Shown here piece after piece: positions 35,514-46,790 of a stretch of 64,000 bases of DNA (positions are counted from its first letter, which is position 1; the number at the start of each line of letters is the position of its first letter). The stretch spans positions 1,426,001 to 1,490,000 of the forward strand of contig JABYQN010000005.1 of assembly GCA_022606135.1 (NCBI GenBank). Reading direction: 5' to 3'. The notes under the pieces are model-generated. The model saw nothing but the letters and a program-made list of their open reading frames with translations, had not been told where the DNA came from and searched no databases. The translations under genes and the position numbers were made by a program. The stretch comes from Fomes fomentarius. Taxonomy: Eukaryota; Basidiomycota; Agaricomycetes; Polyporales; Polyporaceae.

Positions 35514-38342
35514 TCATGTCCGCGATATGCTCCGCAGGCGGCCACCAATTGGTATTGCGCTCGTGATGCCATTGGCGAATGTCGCTGCGGCGGACGCAGC
35601 GGAAGAAGCGCCATTCGTGTGCGTGGACGCGATAGGTGGAGGTGGGTTGGCCTCCATCAACTCCTTCACTTTTCGTATCCAAGTCGACGCGATCGATCCG
35701 CTCCCTGCAATGTAGCAGTGCGACTTCGTCGGCTACCCGAACAAAGAACCGCCATCAACATAACAACAAAACAAAGAGCACCCAGAAAATTGTCAGCAGG
35801 TAGACTCACAGTGATGATGACAAATTCCCGCTCGCCCTTCGGCTCGATCGACGAAACAAGAGAGCGGAGATCCTTCTCCTTCTCCTTGCCAGAAGGAGGT
35901 TTGACAAACATTTCCGTACGTATCTGCAAGGCTCGGCCCGGCTTGTGCTTGACACAGATCAGCCGATGTGTTGTGAGCACGAGCTCTCGTGGCCGTTGGT
36001 TCTTCTTGGGGGCGACAGCCATGGCAAGAAGACGACTCGCTCGCCGCTTCGGACCCCCGAGCTCGACCATGGTATTGAAGACGATATGTTCGTCCGGATG
36101 CATCAACGAAGTTCTGCGGTCGAAGATCCCAGTAAGTCTATCGCCATAGAATGCATAGTGGAAGACATGGAAGATAGTGAGGGAAGCGACATACAGCTCC
36201 GGGTCGCATAGGCCGTTGCCTTGTATGGGCGTCTGCGCGCGATTCCGTCCCCGAGCTGCTTCGTCGATTGCTGCCGCGAGCTTCTCGACTGGGCTGCCAT
36301 CTGAGGAGCTCGTAACGGAACCCGTGGAATGTGAGCCGGGACCAGAGGCTCGAGGGACATCGATTGGTTGCGACCTCATCACGACTGGTGTAACCAAGAT
36401 ATCTCGAACGGTATCACGGAGCTCGTCATCCGGTATTGAAGAGTGAGAATGAGATGAAGCGATGAAGCGGACGCCATCGCTAGGAGATACCATCTCCTCC
36501 TCGACATTAGCTAACGGTATCGGAGGCAGAGTTCCCGCCCGCGTCTCGCCATACGGTCCGATCACGGCAGGATGCGCGCATCCGTTAGTCGGTTTGGGGC
36601 TGAGATCGTATTCTCCGCCTTCGCCGTTCGACGTCCAGCTGACGGTATCATCACCTTCGTCGCCATCGTCGTCAACCGCGTTCTCGTCGAGGTCGTCCCA
36701 TGCTAAACGAATGCTGACGTTCGACGGCTGCGGTACTGAATCTCTCTTCACCAACCCCACCTCCAAGGGCGGAGCCGGATCGGTCCACAATGCCCGCCAG
36801 TTCGTCGGCGCAAAGAACGGGTGATCCCGAAGTGCCTGCATATCGTACGGGCTTCCGAGGGGTCCGGCTCCTAATCGCTGATCGGGGTCACGGACCTGCG
36901 GAGATCATGCACAGTCAGCACCTGAGCGAATTTGCCTTCCTTGCAAAGGCAACAGTAAAGGACGTACGAGAAGCTTCCGCACGAGATCCTGTGCTTGTTC
37001 GTCAAATCCCTCCGGGAAAGAATATTCGAGCTGCTTGATTTTCTGCCAATCAGCAAGGCCACGGAAGACGAAACGACCTGCGATCATCTGATAGATGATG
37101 CATCCCAAAGCCCAGAAATCTGAGCTGTGAGCACGCGAATCATGGTGAAGACGTCAGGTTGAGTTGAATGTCGCTTGGAGACAGGACATTGCACGAACCT
37201 CTTGCTACTCTCGTTGTGCTCCAAAAGCTCCGGAGAGACATACTGGGCGGTGCCCACAAAAGTCTTAGTGGGCTCACCTAGAACACAATCCAGTAAGAAG
37301 ACGGAATATGCCGAGGCGCGCATGAAGCCGACCTCCGGAATCTAGAAGTTTGCCCGTCCCGAAATCGGTGATCTTTAACCGGAAGGCATCGTCCAGTAGT
37401 AGATTCTCAGGCTTCAGGTCCCTGGGGAAACACAAATTTTGCTCGAGTCAACAGAGAAGCTGGGTGCGCGGGACGACTCGTGCGGAGTTCAACTCACCGG
37501 TGGATGACGCCCTTGGAGTGCATATATCCCAACGCGTCGACGATTTGTGCAGCATAATAGCGAACACATTCGATGGAAAGGGAGCCCATCCGCGATATTC
37601 GAGTTTGCAGTTCACCATTCCTCGCGAGGTCCAACACAAAGACTACGCATACAGCGGCTTGTCAAACGCTGACATGTCAAAGGGGGGCGGTGGCGAGACT
37701 CACATAGACTCCATTCGTCTTGGAACGTCCAATGTAGCCGCACAATACCCGGGTGCCCAGAACCCAGTCGGACCAGAGTGTTCTTCTCCGCGAGAGCAGT
37801 CTGCTCCTTCTGGTGTCGCTTCAGATGGGCTTTATCAATTCGCTTGATAGCATACTCCTGGCCTGTAGCAAGCAGTTTGCACAACCACACCTAGAAGCGC
37901 GTTACGGCACGCGGAATGACAGCGGGGCTGCGTTACTCACAGTTGAGTATGACCCTTGCCCTAGCTCTTCCTTGAACTCGAAATCGTCCACAGTCAGCCG
38001 CCCATTGACTGAGCTGTTGCGCGACTTGGAAGGCGTGCGCGACTGAGGCGGGCGGAGCACCTGGTCATCCTCAGGATAGCCAAGTTCACGTGTTAGGTAT
38101 GCAGGAGGGCGCGAGCCACGGGGAGTTGTCGGAGACTGTGGACTCCTCGAGCGTAGGTTTGTCCTCGGCGCGGAGAAGTTACGAAGAGGGCGCGGACGCG
38201 AGGGAGTCTGGGGGGCGAGGTCGGGGGAGGAGCTGCTGGAGGAGGAAGAGGAGATGACGGAGGCGTTCCTGCTGAGCTCCGCTAATGTCGGGTTTGCGGG
38301 ATGGGTAGTGTCTGGCGACGGGGTTACCTGGAGCTTAAGCAT
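35514..38342 (-). CDS. PDK1-type AGC kinase with C-terminal PH-like domain (Pkh homolog)
   Basis: Predicted 760 aa from nine exons (complement of 35514..35732, 35810..36113, 36195..36895, 36968..37124, 37199..37277, 37333..37421, 37498..37642, 37704..37890, 37941..38342), phases consistent. Ser/Pro-rich N-terminus with a poly-Ser run, then the kinase: glycine loop ELGQGSYST, Lys150 in AIK, catalytic HRDLKPEN (Asp246), DFG at 264-266, and [12 protein letters not shown], the PDK1-type activation segment. A roughly 230-aa acidic linker follows, then [20 protein letters not shown] and [20 protein letters not shown], typical of the PDK1 PH domain. It phosphorylates activation loops of other AGC kinases in sphingolipid and cell-wall signalling (family knowledge). 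The intron at 36114..36194 is 81 nt and stop-free. Two donors (GTCGGC, GTTCGT) are non-consensus. Confidence 0.9.
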
Positions 38343-38895
38343 CCCAGGTGGGGGGCGGGGCGGGAGATGGGAGCAATGTTGGAAGAGGGGGCGGGGGATA
38401 AGGGAAGAAAATAAGTACGGGAGGGAGAGCGGTGTACGACTTAAGCCTCTGTGTGTTGACGTCCACTGACCGGGTTCTAGGCCCGACGCTAGAGGTGGCT
38501 TATGCCTGCCCCTTATCCCACTCTTCCCACGCATAACCCCAGCTCTACTCGTGGTTATCTGAGCTTGAACTCCGCGTAACAATATTTGATCCTGCGCCTC
38601 CGCCACGATTCCTTCCACCGCCCGTCGTCCGTCGGTTGCGATCGGTCGACTGCCACGTTGTTCACTCTTCCATTCCCGACCAACGCGTTGACCGTTGTGG
38701 CGACAGCCACAGTCCATCGACGGTGACCGACCAGTGACCTCCGCCCCGCCACCCCTGCGTACGTCTCCGGATCTTGCACGGCGTCCGCGTGTACCTTTTG
38801 CTGCGCCAAACCGTGCAACCCCACTTCTCCGACTAGACAAGCCGCTCAAGCTCCCGCGGACCCGTGTCTGCCGGACGAATGTGAACTACAGTGCC
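38343..38895. other. Divergent promoter region
   Basis: 553 nt upstream of the PDK1-type kinase and of a weakly supported plus-strand gene. No features recognised. Confidence 0.45.
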
Positions 38896-39460
38896 ATGGC
38901 CATGGACCCGGAACCAGTCCCCCTGCGGTCCCGCAAACACAAACTCGTAGATGACGTTCGTCCTACTTGCAATGCCCCCAAAGAACGACGTCCAGGAGAG
39001 AAGTCAGCTCTGTTGGAAAGCGATGTCGAAACGAACGGCAAAGTGTGAGAAGGCGCTGACAAGCCGTGAGTAGTTGTGTCCCTTGCCAGGGATCATGATA
39101 TCACTATGGGTTGCTCGCAGTCCCCCTGGCGTGCGCTTTCTGAGGGGACTAGTGTCGTCATCGTCAGTGTCCACACTATTTGCGCGACCTTCCGTGGCTT
39201 CTCCGAAACGTGCACGAAGCATGAGCGGGCAACCGGGCGATTCCGTACTTGAGCAAGAACGGTTGCCTTGGTCCGAGTACGACCTCATCCAACTCACGGA
39301 AGCTATTGCGTGGGCGACAATGCCCGAGGACATGCGAACAGTCCAGGTCCTGTGCTACGACATCATCGCTTTCGTCACGATCACAGTACTCTCAATTTGT
39401 CCGCCTCGACCTGGGATGGTGGCGGACGAAGGGTTCACACGTGCTGAGGACAACCCGTGA
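38896..39460 (+). CDS. Small hypothetical protein
   Basis: Predicted 162 aa from two exons (38896..39044 and 39121..39460) joined by a 76-nt GTGAGA...CAG intron that keeps phase. No family recognised. The N-terminus is basic and Pro-rich; the second half includes SVLEQERLPWSEYDLIQLTE, an acidic likely-helical stretch, and then a hydrophobic segment (YDIIAFVTITVLSI). Support is only the open frame, a good splice pair and the position next to a promoter-like gap. It could also be an artefact or the remains of a larger gene. Confidence 0.35.
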
Positions 39461-40569
39461 GGATCCTGCGGGCAGTAGGACCTCGTGCATTTTACCGTTC
39501 GCCATATCGTAATCCTTCCATTTGGTGCATCCATGCAGGACAGAAGGCCAAAGGAAGGTTACGCCCACCAAGCTACAGAGCATCGACTCACAGAGATAAG
39601 CCAGCCTATGACGTCACGACTCATAATCCATATACATGGCAGCCGGTCAACCATTTACAACTGCAGACAGTACGCTCCACTCGGACAGGGCCCATACTCG
39701 ATTCCAATGCAGCAACGTCGCGCTCAATTGGTCTGTGAATATTCAATTGCCGGTAACCGGATGACTGCACGCTGCACGGCAACCCGACATCTCCGAGCAC
39801 TGAACGGAAGTCTAACGCACAGGGTTCACCGCAATCCGTTGGCAGCCAAGCATGCCTTAGGCTTGCGTTGACTACGTACAATGAACCTGACACCTATCAC
39901 GCGGGTCATGCCATCCATAAGTAACGCTCGGTCCACTGTGGCACGGTGCATGGTACCACCGCGCAGTGGATCTCAAGCGTCATCTCGGCAATTACACTTG
40001 GCTTTGGCTTCGCAAGTTCGAAGATCCACCAAGGTCGCCGCCGCGTCATTGCGGGGCCCCGCATTTCCAACGCCCAAAGTGGACTCGAGGGAGGTGGTCC
40101 CAGTGTGGCTAGATCGTAGACGACGAAGCAGCTCCGGCCGTCTATGCTGATGCTGTGCGCTGGAGTCTTGGGGTCGAATGCATGAATGCAATGCTGTGGA
40201 TTTCATGCGCGAACAGACGATGCCGCAGAGCGCAGTTCGCACGCGGCACCACAATGCTGAGACGTTCGGAGTTCGTTTCCCTGTCAATACTTGCGTGGAA
40301 CGGGCCCCGATCCGGTATGGAACCCCGCAACGTGCTGAGATTCGTGACCCCATGCTTGTGGTACTGAGGGTGACGACATTCTGATCAATCCACAGTGTAA
40401 CAAACAAAGACGATGAGATAGGAAGTACCGGTCAAGATAATCAAGATCACGAACTTCGTATATGGAGGCATCAGTATGTGTATGTATGGCTTTACTGAGT
40501 AGCGTGCAATATAGCGAATCATCAAAGTATCCTTATCGTACAAGCAGCATCGTGTCGAGGTCCTCAGGC
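39461..40569. other. Intergenic
   Basis: Open frames of 128 and 144 codons (39485-39871 plus, 39973-40407 minus) have no recognisable sequence or splice context. Nothing supportable. Confidence 0.45.
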
Positions 40570-43445
40570 TCAGTCCTTCGCAGCCGCGTTTGGAACCACG
40601 CCCTCTATATCAGGCGCGTCTTTCTTGTCCTCAGGCTGCGGTTCACTAGAGCTGGGCTTTAGCTCCTCCTTCAGCTCCTCCGCTCCATCATCAGGCGTAG
40701 ACATGCCGTCTATCGTGTTCGCGCGCTTCGCGCTGAACATCTTGCCCACAAGCCCGCGTTTCTTCCCGCCACCAGACGCACTCCGCGTCATGGGCGCCGG
40801 AGGGGCCAGAGGGGAGCTGGGATTCGTTGCCGTGAGCCGTGGGGTATTGGGCATGGTCTGCGCGCCGCGCGTGGCGGGCTCTGATACGGTATCCGAAGGG
40901 CGCGCAGCAGGACTGGGGTCGGGAACGCGCGCGGGTTCACCAGCGCGGCCACGGAGACGGCTAAGGAAGCGCTTTGCGTCGGGGGAGATGTGGGGCGCGA
41001 CTCGGCCCTGACCCTCGGTGTCGAACTCGTCGTAGATTTCCTCGCCGATGAGCTCCTCGACGACATCTTCGAGCGTGATGATACCCAGCGGCATGACGTA
41101 CGGATCGATGCTTTGCACGAACTACGTCGAATTGTCAACACCAAGTGCCAGTAGAGTGATGTGTGAACTCACCTCGTCAGCTTCGTCGTCCCCGAGAACA
41201 GCGTCGTCCGGAAGGCTCTGCTCGCGGCCGATGCTGAATGCCTTAGCAAGACCAGTCTGCAGTGTACCGGCGCTCTGGCGGTCCTTCTCCTGCGTGGAAT
41301 CGCCTTTCTCTACATCCCCGCCATGTTTGGTGTCCTTCGACGCCTTACGCTTCTTGCCGCCCTTCCTGCCCCATTTGCGCTTCTTCTTCACGGCCTCCGG
41401 CCCGTCACCACGCAGCGTCGCGTCGCGGTCGCTGGCGCCGCTTGCGCTCGGGGGACCCGTCTCGTCGCCACTATCGTCGGAGCTTGACTCGGAGCTTGAC
41501 GAGTCGCCGATAACGCGCTCTTTGAGGCGCTGCGTGAGACCCTTCTTCACTTCTTGTTGCACGCTCTTCGCTTTCGCGACGCTGAACCGACTGACGATGG
41601 CCATGTGGCTGCGGCCTTCCTGAAATTTATCGAGGATGTTGAGCAGCGGCTCATTGGAGGGAACGCAGGGTATGGGGTTGAGCGGAATGCTTCGCAAAGG
41701 GGTGGCGTCCTTAGGATCGAGTAAGAGGAGTTGCTTGACAAGCAGTACGCCGACAATCTTCTTCACCTTCTCCATACGAGCAGGAAGAGGTGCTGCTGTC
41801 GAACTAGCGGATTTCTCAATTGCAGCAGTTCCAGACTTCAACAGCACGGGGACCTTAGGGACAACAGGTACCTCAACCTCTTCGTAAAGAGGGACGCGAG
41901 AGTGACCTGTGGAAGCGATCTGCTGCATTGTGGGGATATCGAGCTTCGAGTTGATGTCAAGCATGAAGGTCTTGCCGACAGGGGTCATCGCTTGACGGAC
42001 AACCTTCTCCTGCAAATCGAGGGTAGCACCAATGATGTTGATCGTGTCGGACTGCAAGTCTCCACCAAGTTCACCAGCCGCAGCGTGTAATGCAATCAGC
42101 TCCTTCAGCTCTAAACACCCGTCAGACGGTGAATGGGAACGCATAAAGGAGACACTTGGCTTACCAGCGCGCCGATACATGACACCATGATGAGGTCCAA
42201 GAATCAGTTCCATCAATTTCGCCACCGGCCACGACAGGATACCCTGAACAGGTGCGTCAGCATTCACCTATGATACGAGCGCACAATAGATACTTACTAC
42301 TGTGAAGAATAGGATGCGAACGAACCATGCCATGTGGGCACCAATGGCGAGGCCATGTCTTGTACACAACGACTGAGGAATGATCTCAGAGAAGCTGAAA
42401 GTGTTTTGTCAGTCAAATCCGACCCTTGTACTTGGAGTTTTCGACCATAGGGAGGGCCCGAGTTTTTGACACAAGCCAATGCTTCCGCTTTGCGACTGAG
42501 GGTAATTCCACTGAAGTCGTACGCACGGCGGGCACGACCCAGATTGGCATGGAGGAAATAAGCCCGGAAATTGGTGGATGATCTATAATGTCGCTTGTTT
42601 CATGGGCGCTGAGGCCCAAAACGAGGAAATGATAGGTTCACGGCCAATTCCCGACCCCTTTCCTGTGTAGGAGCAAGGATCCTTTGTGAGCCGTGACAGT
42701 TTATTCTCACCAGCAACTGCGGGTGTGACCAAGGGAACGACCACCTGATGTCCCACACCGCCCATGAGATGGGCGAGCGTATTAGACAGCACTATAGTAC
42801 GTGCAATTCGATACCCCGTACTTACTGCGACAGATGAATTTCGCAACGTTAACAATGGAGAAGCGTGTTCTCGAGTGGACCAGATACTTCTAGATGTGTG
42901 GAAACGTGGGAGGAGGGTACTCACATGACGATCAAGACCGTACTGACGACAACGCTTATGACGCCACCGCCCAACACTGGCTCAGAAATGACTGGCAAGG
43001 CCTCATTTACGACCATGTTCGCCAGGAGCAGCGTGATAAGGAGAAGGTGGCCATTCTTGCGAATGGGTATGATCTTCTTCGCGTACTTCTTCTGCTTGCT
43101 GAGAGGTCACAGTCAGAGATGAACTGAGTATGTGGCAAACGAGACCACTCACGGTGTCCCACTTATGCTCAAGACATGTAACTGGGTTTCGTCCAAGCTC
43201 ATGTAACCGAGAGTCAGCCCAGCAAACAAGCCAGACAGGAGTACAAGAACAGGGATAAGTATCGCAAATACAGCAAGTTCGCCACCATGTATCTCTGGCT
43301 CCCTCTTCACGAAGGAATGAACGTGTTGCGTGGCATCCTGGCGGTAGCCGGTGAGTGTGCGCAAACCATGTGTGGCGATAGAGAACAACGAGTAAGTGAG
43401 ACGAGGATAACGACTCGCGGCATGGTTGATGGGAGTCGGGACCAT
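40570..43445 (-). CDS. CNNM/Mam3-type DUF21-CBS membrane protein
   Basis: Predicted 710 aa from six exons (complement of 40570..41121, 41173..42110, 42165..42243, 42298..42394, 42925..43098, 43153..43445), phases consistent. The DUF21 membrane domain begins with LSGLFAGLTLGYMSLDETQL and includes IRKNGHLLLITLLLANMVVN and the Gly/His-rich segment GPHHGVMYRRAELKEL. The tandem CBS region follows (TFMLDINSKLDIPTMQQIA; VMPLGIITLEDVVEELIGEE), split by a long insert holding an acidic Ser run and a Lys/Arg-rich stretch (KKKRKWGRKGGKKRK). Relatives regulate Mg2+/Mn2+ handling; yeast Mam3 is vacuolar. The intron at 42395..42924 is 530 nt, the longest found. The start is uncertain: the frame extends upstream without ATG, so the first in-frame Met is used and a signal-like segment upstream may be missed. 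Confidence 0.85.
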
Positions 43446-44122
43446 ATATGACGGGCTGAGCAAGCTTGGGAGCGATCTGGAAGTGAGACCAAGACAGGCT
43501 AAGAGGACGAAGAGCAAGGACGAGGAGCGCTTGCCGGGCTTGCCGCCCTCATTTGGACATAGCCAAGCGGCGCCGAGCGGCTCTGGGCATAAATGACGTA
43601 CCGCTTTCCGGTGTCTTTCGGACGTCGCCGCTACTACTTAGCCTGAGCCTCCGCTATTACTCTTAAGTGTAGTACGGCCCGCGTACGCTGGTCAGTAAGT
43701 GTAGCAGTCTACTAGTAGATGGAGATGGCGTATGTGCTAATCATGCGACTCCAGTTATGATTCATACTGCGAGCGGGGGTTCGTACAACTCGCCGATTCA
43801 GTTCGCTTTCAAACGTTCACGGTCCCAGAACGACACCGGCGGACGTGGACGTGGAGCCGCCCGAAGTCCGGGGCACGCGGACACGCAGGAGAGCAAACGA
43901 GTCTTCCTCCATTATTCAACTTCCAGCTGCGCCGCCCAAGGACGAGATCCCGACTCCTAGACCGTTTTTCTGTGTTCTGTTCACTTGGTTTTCAAACGTC
44001 CAGGTCTCATCGCTATCGTTGCTTACCCCGAGAAAGCTTCTAGATAGGTGGGTCTGAAGATATTAGTTATATATTGTGATGGTGCTTTCTCATGGACATG
44101 CACGAATACTACGCTGGTGTGA
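43446..44122. other. Intergenic
   Basis: 677 nt with promoter sequence of the CNNM-type gene. Two short overlapping plus-strand frames (43757-43960 and 43845-44057) give Arg/Pro-rich peptides I cannot place. Confidence 0.4.
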
Positions 44123-45258
44123 TCAGATCACCTTCAAAGTGGCCGAGATAGACCACCCCCTCGCGCCCGTAATAGGATCGATTCCACCAGTCGGGACGTC
44201 TTCCGTGTAATCCGGAAGCAAGAACCCCACCCGTTTGTACAGTCTCATCGTCGCCCGTGCCCTATCATCCACATTGAGATTGACCTCTTCCTTCCACCCA
44301 CACGCCGGCGGTCCTGTTGGAACCCCATTCGTTCCTGGTGCCTGCGCAGGGGAGGGCACTCCCAAATAGTATCGCGTCACCGCATGGACCATAGCCTCTG
44401 CCATGCCCTTTCTCCGATGCGCGGGAGCGACGTAGACGTTCTTGATGGCAATGGTGCGCCCGGTGGGACGTCCGACCCAGGTGTACCCGATGGGTGTCTT
44501 ATCGTCGTCCCGACAAATCCAGACAAAGCCCTCGGCCACTGGACCCTCCAGCACTGCGAGTGCCTGCTCTTTGGTGAAAACGCCATGCCATGGTGTACTG
44601 GCTTGGAAGTCGATGTAGAGGTAAGCGAGACCGTCGAGGTCATCCGCCGTAGCTGGGACAACGTTGTATAGCGAACGTGCCGTGGGCAACGGAGGCAGAG
44701 TTGCGCGCGTGGCATAGGCAACGAGCAGGTTGAAAGCGCCATCCGGATTATATGCGACTGCAGTCCCGCTCGCGAGGAGGAGCGATGCGTAGGACTGGCA
44801 GAAGAGCACGACGGCATCGTGCCTTCCGGCGACCTTGTCGACCGCGAGGGGATCGGATAGCTGTGAGAACACGGAGTTGGACAGGAGGGCTGTCGCATCG
44901 GTGAGCGTATCGGCGTCGAGGCTGTCCCCCGCTGCTGAGGGGCAGCCAAAATCCATGCGAAGCCTCCTGGGACCTTGGTGAGAGTAATTCTAACGTGCCT
45001 CATAGTCAGTACGTGCTGACGATCAATCCTTCGGGAGAGCAGATCGTAATACGGTGAGACTCACAGAAGATTATCCTCTCGGTAGACCGCAAAGAGATAG
45101 CTGGGCTGCTCGGAGCTTTGAGGCTTCTGGTTTAGTTGATGGGAAAGTGCTTCCAATAAGGAACTAGTGCTGAATGCCATGAAAGTATCGTCGTATCGTT
45201 GTGTTGCTTCCAAGCAGGCAGATACATCTGGGAACTGCACGAGACGAAGGTCAGCCAT
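44123..45258 (-). CDS. GNAT-family N-acetyltransferase
   Basis: Predicted 345 aa from two exons (complement of 44123..44966 and 45065..45258). The 98-nt intron uses a CCCAG acceptor that alone puts exon 2 in the conserved frame. The N-terminal half is a helical extension common in fungal GNAT proteins. The C-terminal half has the acetyl-CoA site: IAIKNVYVAPAHRRKGMAEA (Arg/Gln-x-x-Gly-x-Ala loop as RRKGMA), preceded by FVWICRDDDKTPIGYTWVG and followed by the strand with RLYKRVGFL. It probably transfers acetyl from acetyl-CoA to an amine; the substrate is unknown. Confidence is high for the fold and low for the role. Confidence 0.82.
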
Positions 45259-46790
45259 ACCTTGCGCAACACTGGTGCGAGGTCGGTACGCTAAGTAGTG
45301 ATTGTATGGGACGTCTTGATATTTGTATGGGATGTCGATGACTCGATGTTACAGATTGACTCATTACATATTGGAAATTTCTTGGTATGACAAACCAAGG
45401 TTCACCGCAGCGCGCTTACACGTGCACGTTCAACGTAGAGTCCTGTTCAAGTTGATCAAATATTGTACTCAAGTTGAGCTGTTTGGGCGCCGTTCGATGG
45501 CTGGCGTCATGAAAGGCACGAAGTTGGGATTTATGCTCATTATTGCACAGAGCTCGGAAACGGCCGGGTCGAACTCACACCCTTCATCGAGAGGGCTCCG
45601 ACTCTCCTGATCGACTGGGGGGAGGTATTATTGCGAGCGCGGCAGCGAGCATTCATTTGACTATACTAGGTGCTCTGGCAGACGGCGACAAGTAAATATG
45701 AGCACGTTAACGCATGAAACGCTCTCATGAAACCTTCATAACTTGGCATGCGCCATTATATATCATCTATTCCCGTCTGTGTAAGTTTTCTGGGTAGCGA
45801 GTCCAAGTTTCGGACTCAGTGACAACCGTTTGCGCCCAACCACACCAGGCGCTTCTTGAGTCGAACCGATTGCGAGCTGTGCTACAACACAAGCGCCGGT
45901 ACAACTAGCCCGAACCGTGCGCGTGAACGACCGAACATGACAAAGGTGCGTCTTATTCGATATGCTATGCTATAGAGTTTGATGGGCGATTGTACTTCGA
46001 AGACTTTCTGCTGAATACAAATCGTCATTACTGTGGTATACCGAAGCTAGTACTATGTACACCTTCTCACACGTTGAACTTCTTAGGTAGTCATGCTGTG
46101 AGATCCGTAGAGCCTTTATCTTCTCATGACGCCACGACGTCAAGGCCAGGGAACTGCCCAAGGGGGAAAGGTGAGTGGTTATACCTACGGCGCAATATGC
46201 TGAGAACTTGAAGACTGACAGGACGCAACGAGGTGGCCGATTGTCGACCACTGGAGACAACAATAGGCAGATGGACGTACACGGTGGTCGTCTTAAGTTA
46301 TAACCCAGACGTCGTGACAGTCTTCGGATGCAATGCGACGATCCGTGTGTGTCGGTCCCTAACGCTTTCCATCCGGGCCCGGTGATCTGTTATCATAAAT
46401 GCTGCGGCCTTCGTACTTTGGGAGTGTCGAGGCCACCCATTTTGATCCACGTTCTGAACCTCCTATGTCACCGCCCGTTAAGTACTGTCACCGCGCACGC
46501 CTCACGCTCTGTGGAGGCAGAGCGAGGACCGGTTGCAACCGTCCTCACATGTCATGGACGTCTGATTCGATATGACAACATATTGACAGCTTCCCGTCAA
46601 CTATCCCTTCAAATAGCTCAGCTCTCGCTGCAAGTTTCCCCGGCACAAGTCTTCGCTGGGCAACAGGGCATTGACTGAGTCAGTCCCTCGTTCGTTCGAC
46701 TTTCTCAGCTCCCTGGAGAGCCTTTCTTTTCTTTATCTTCCTTACTCCTACCTCCATTCCTTTCTACTTTCACTTTCGCTTCGTTCAAGT
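45259..46790. other. Intergenic
   Basis: 1.5 kb, more AT-rich than its surroundings. No gene recognised; a B-box-like GGTCGAACTC near 45570 does not fold into a tRNA. The final 100 nt are pyrimidine-rich (CTTTC runs), as in fungal promoters just before the next ATG. Confidence 0.5.

Noticed and set aside
39973..40407. 144-codon minus-strand frame as a gene
   Set aside because: Composition is not protein-like, no family sequence, and comparable frames occur on the other strand.
42395..42924. Nested intron (stwintron) in the CNNM-type gene
   Set aside because: An internal CAG followed by TAAGTACG looks suggestive, but removing the inner piece does not leave a GT donor.
43757..44057. Small Arg/Pro-rich gene upstream of the CNNM-type gene
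   Set aside because: Two overlapping frames each carry part of the plausible sequence, no intron links them, and composition alone is weak evidence.
44377..45003. Apparent frameshift in the GNAT gene between two overlapping frames
   Set aside because: An intron acceptor at 44967 (CCCAG) puts exon 2 in the conserved frame with correct phase, so no frameshift is needed; the other frame is a shadow.
45540..45620. tRNA gene suggested by a B-box-like GGTCGAACTC
   Set aside because: No matching A box at the right distance and the flanks do not pair as an acceptor stem.
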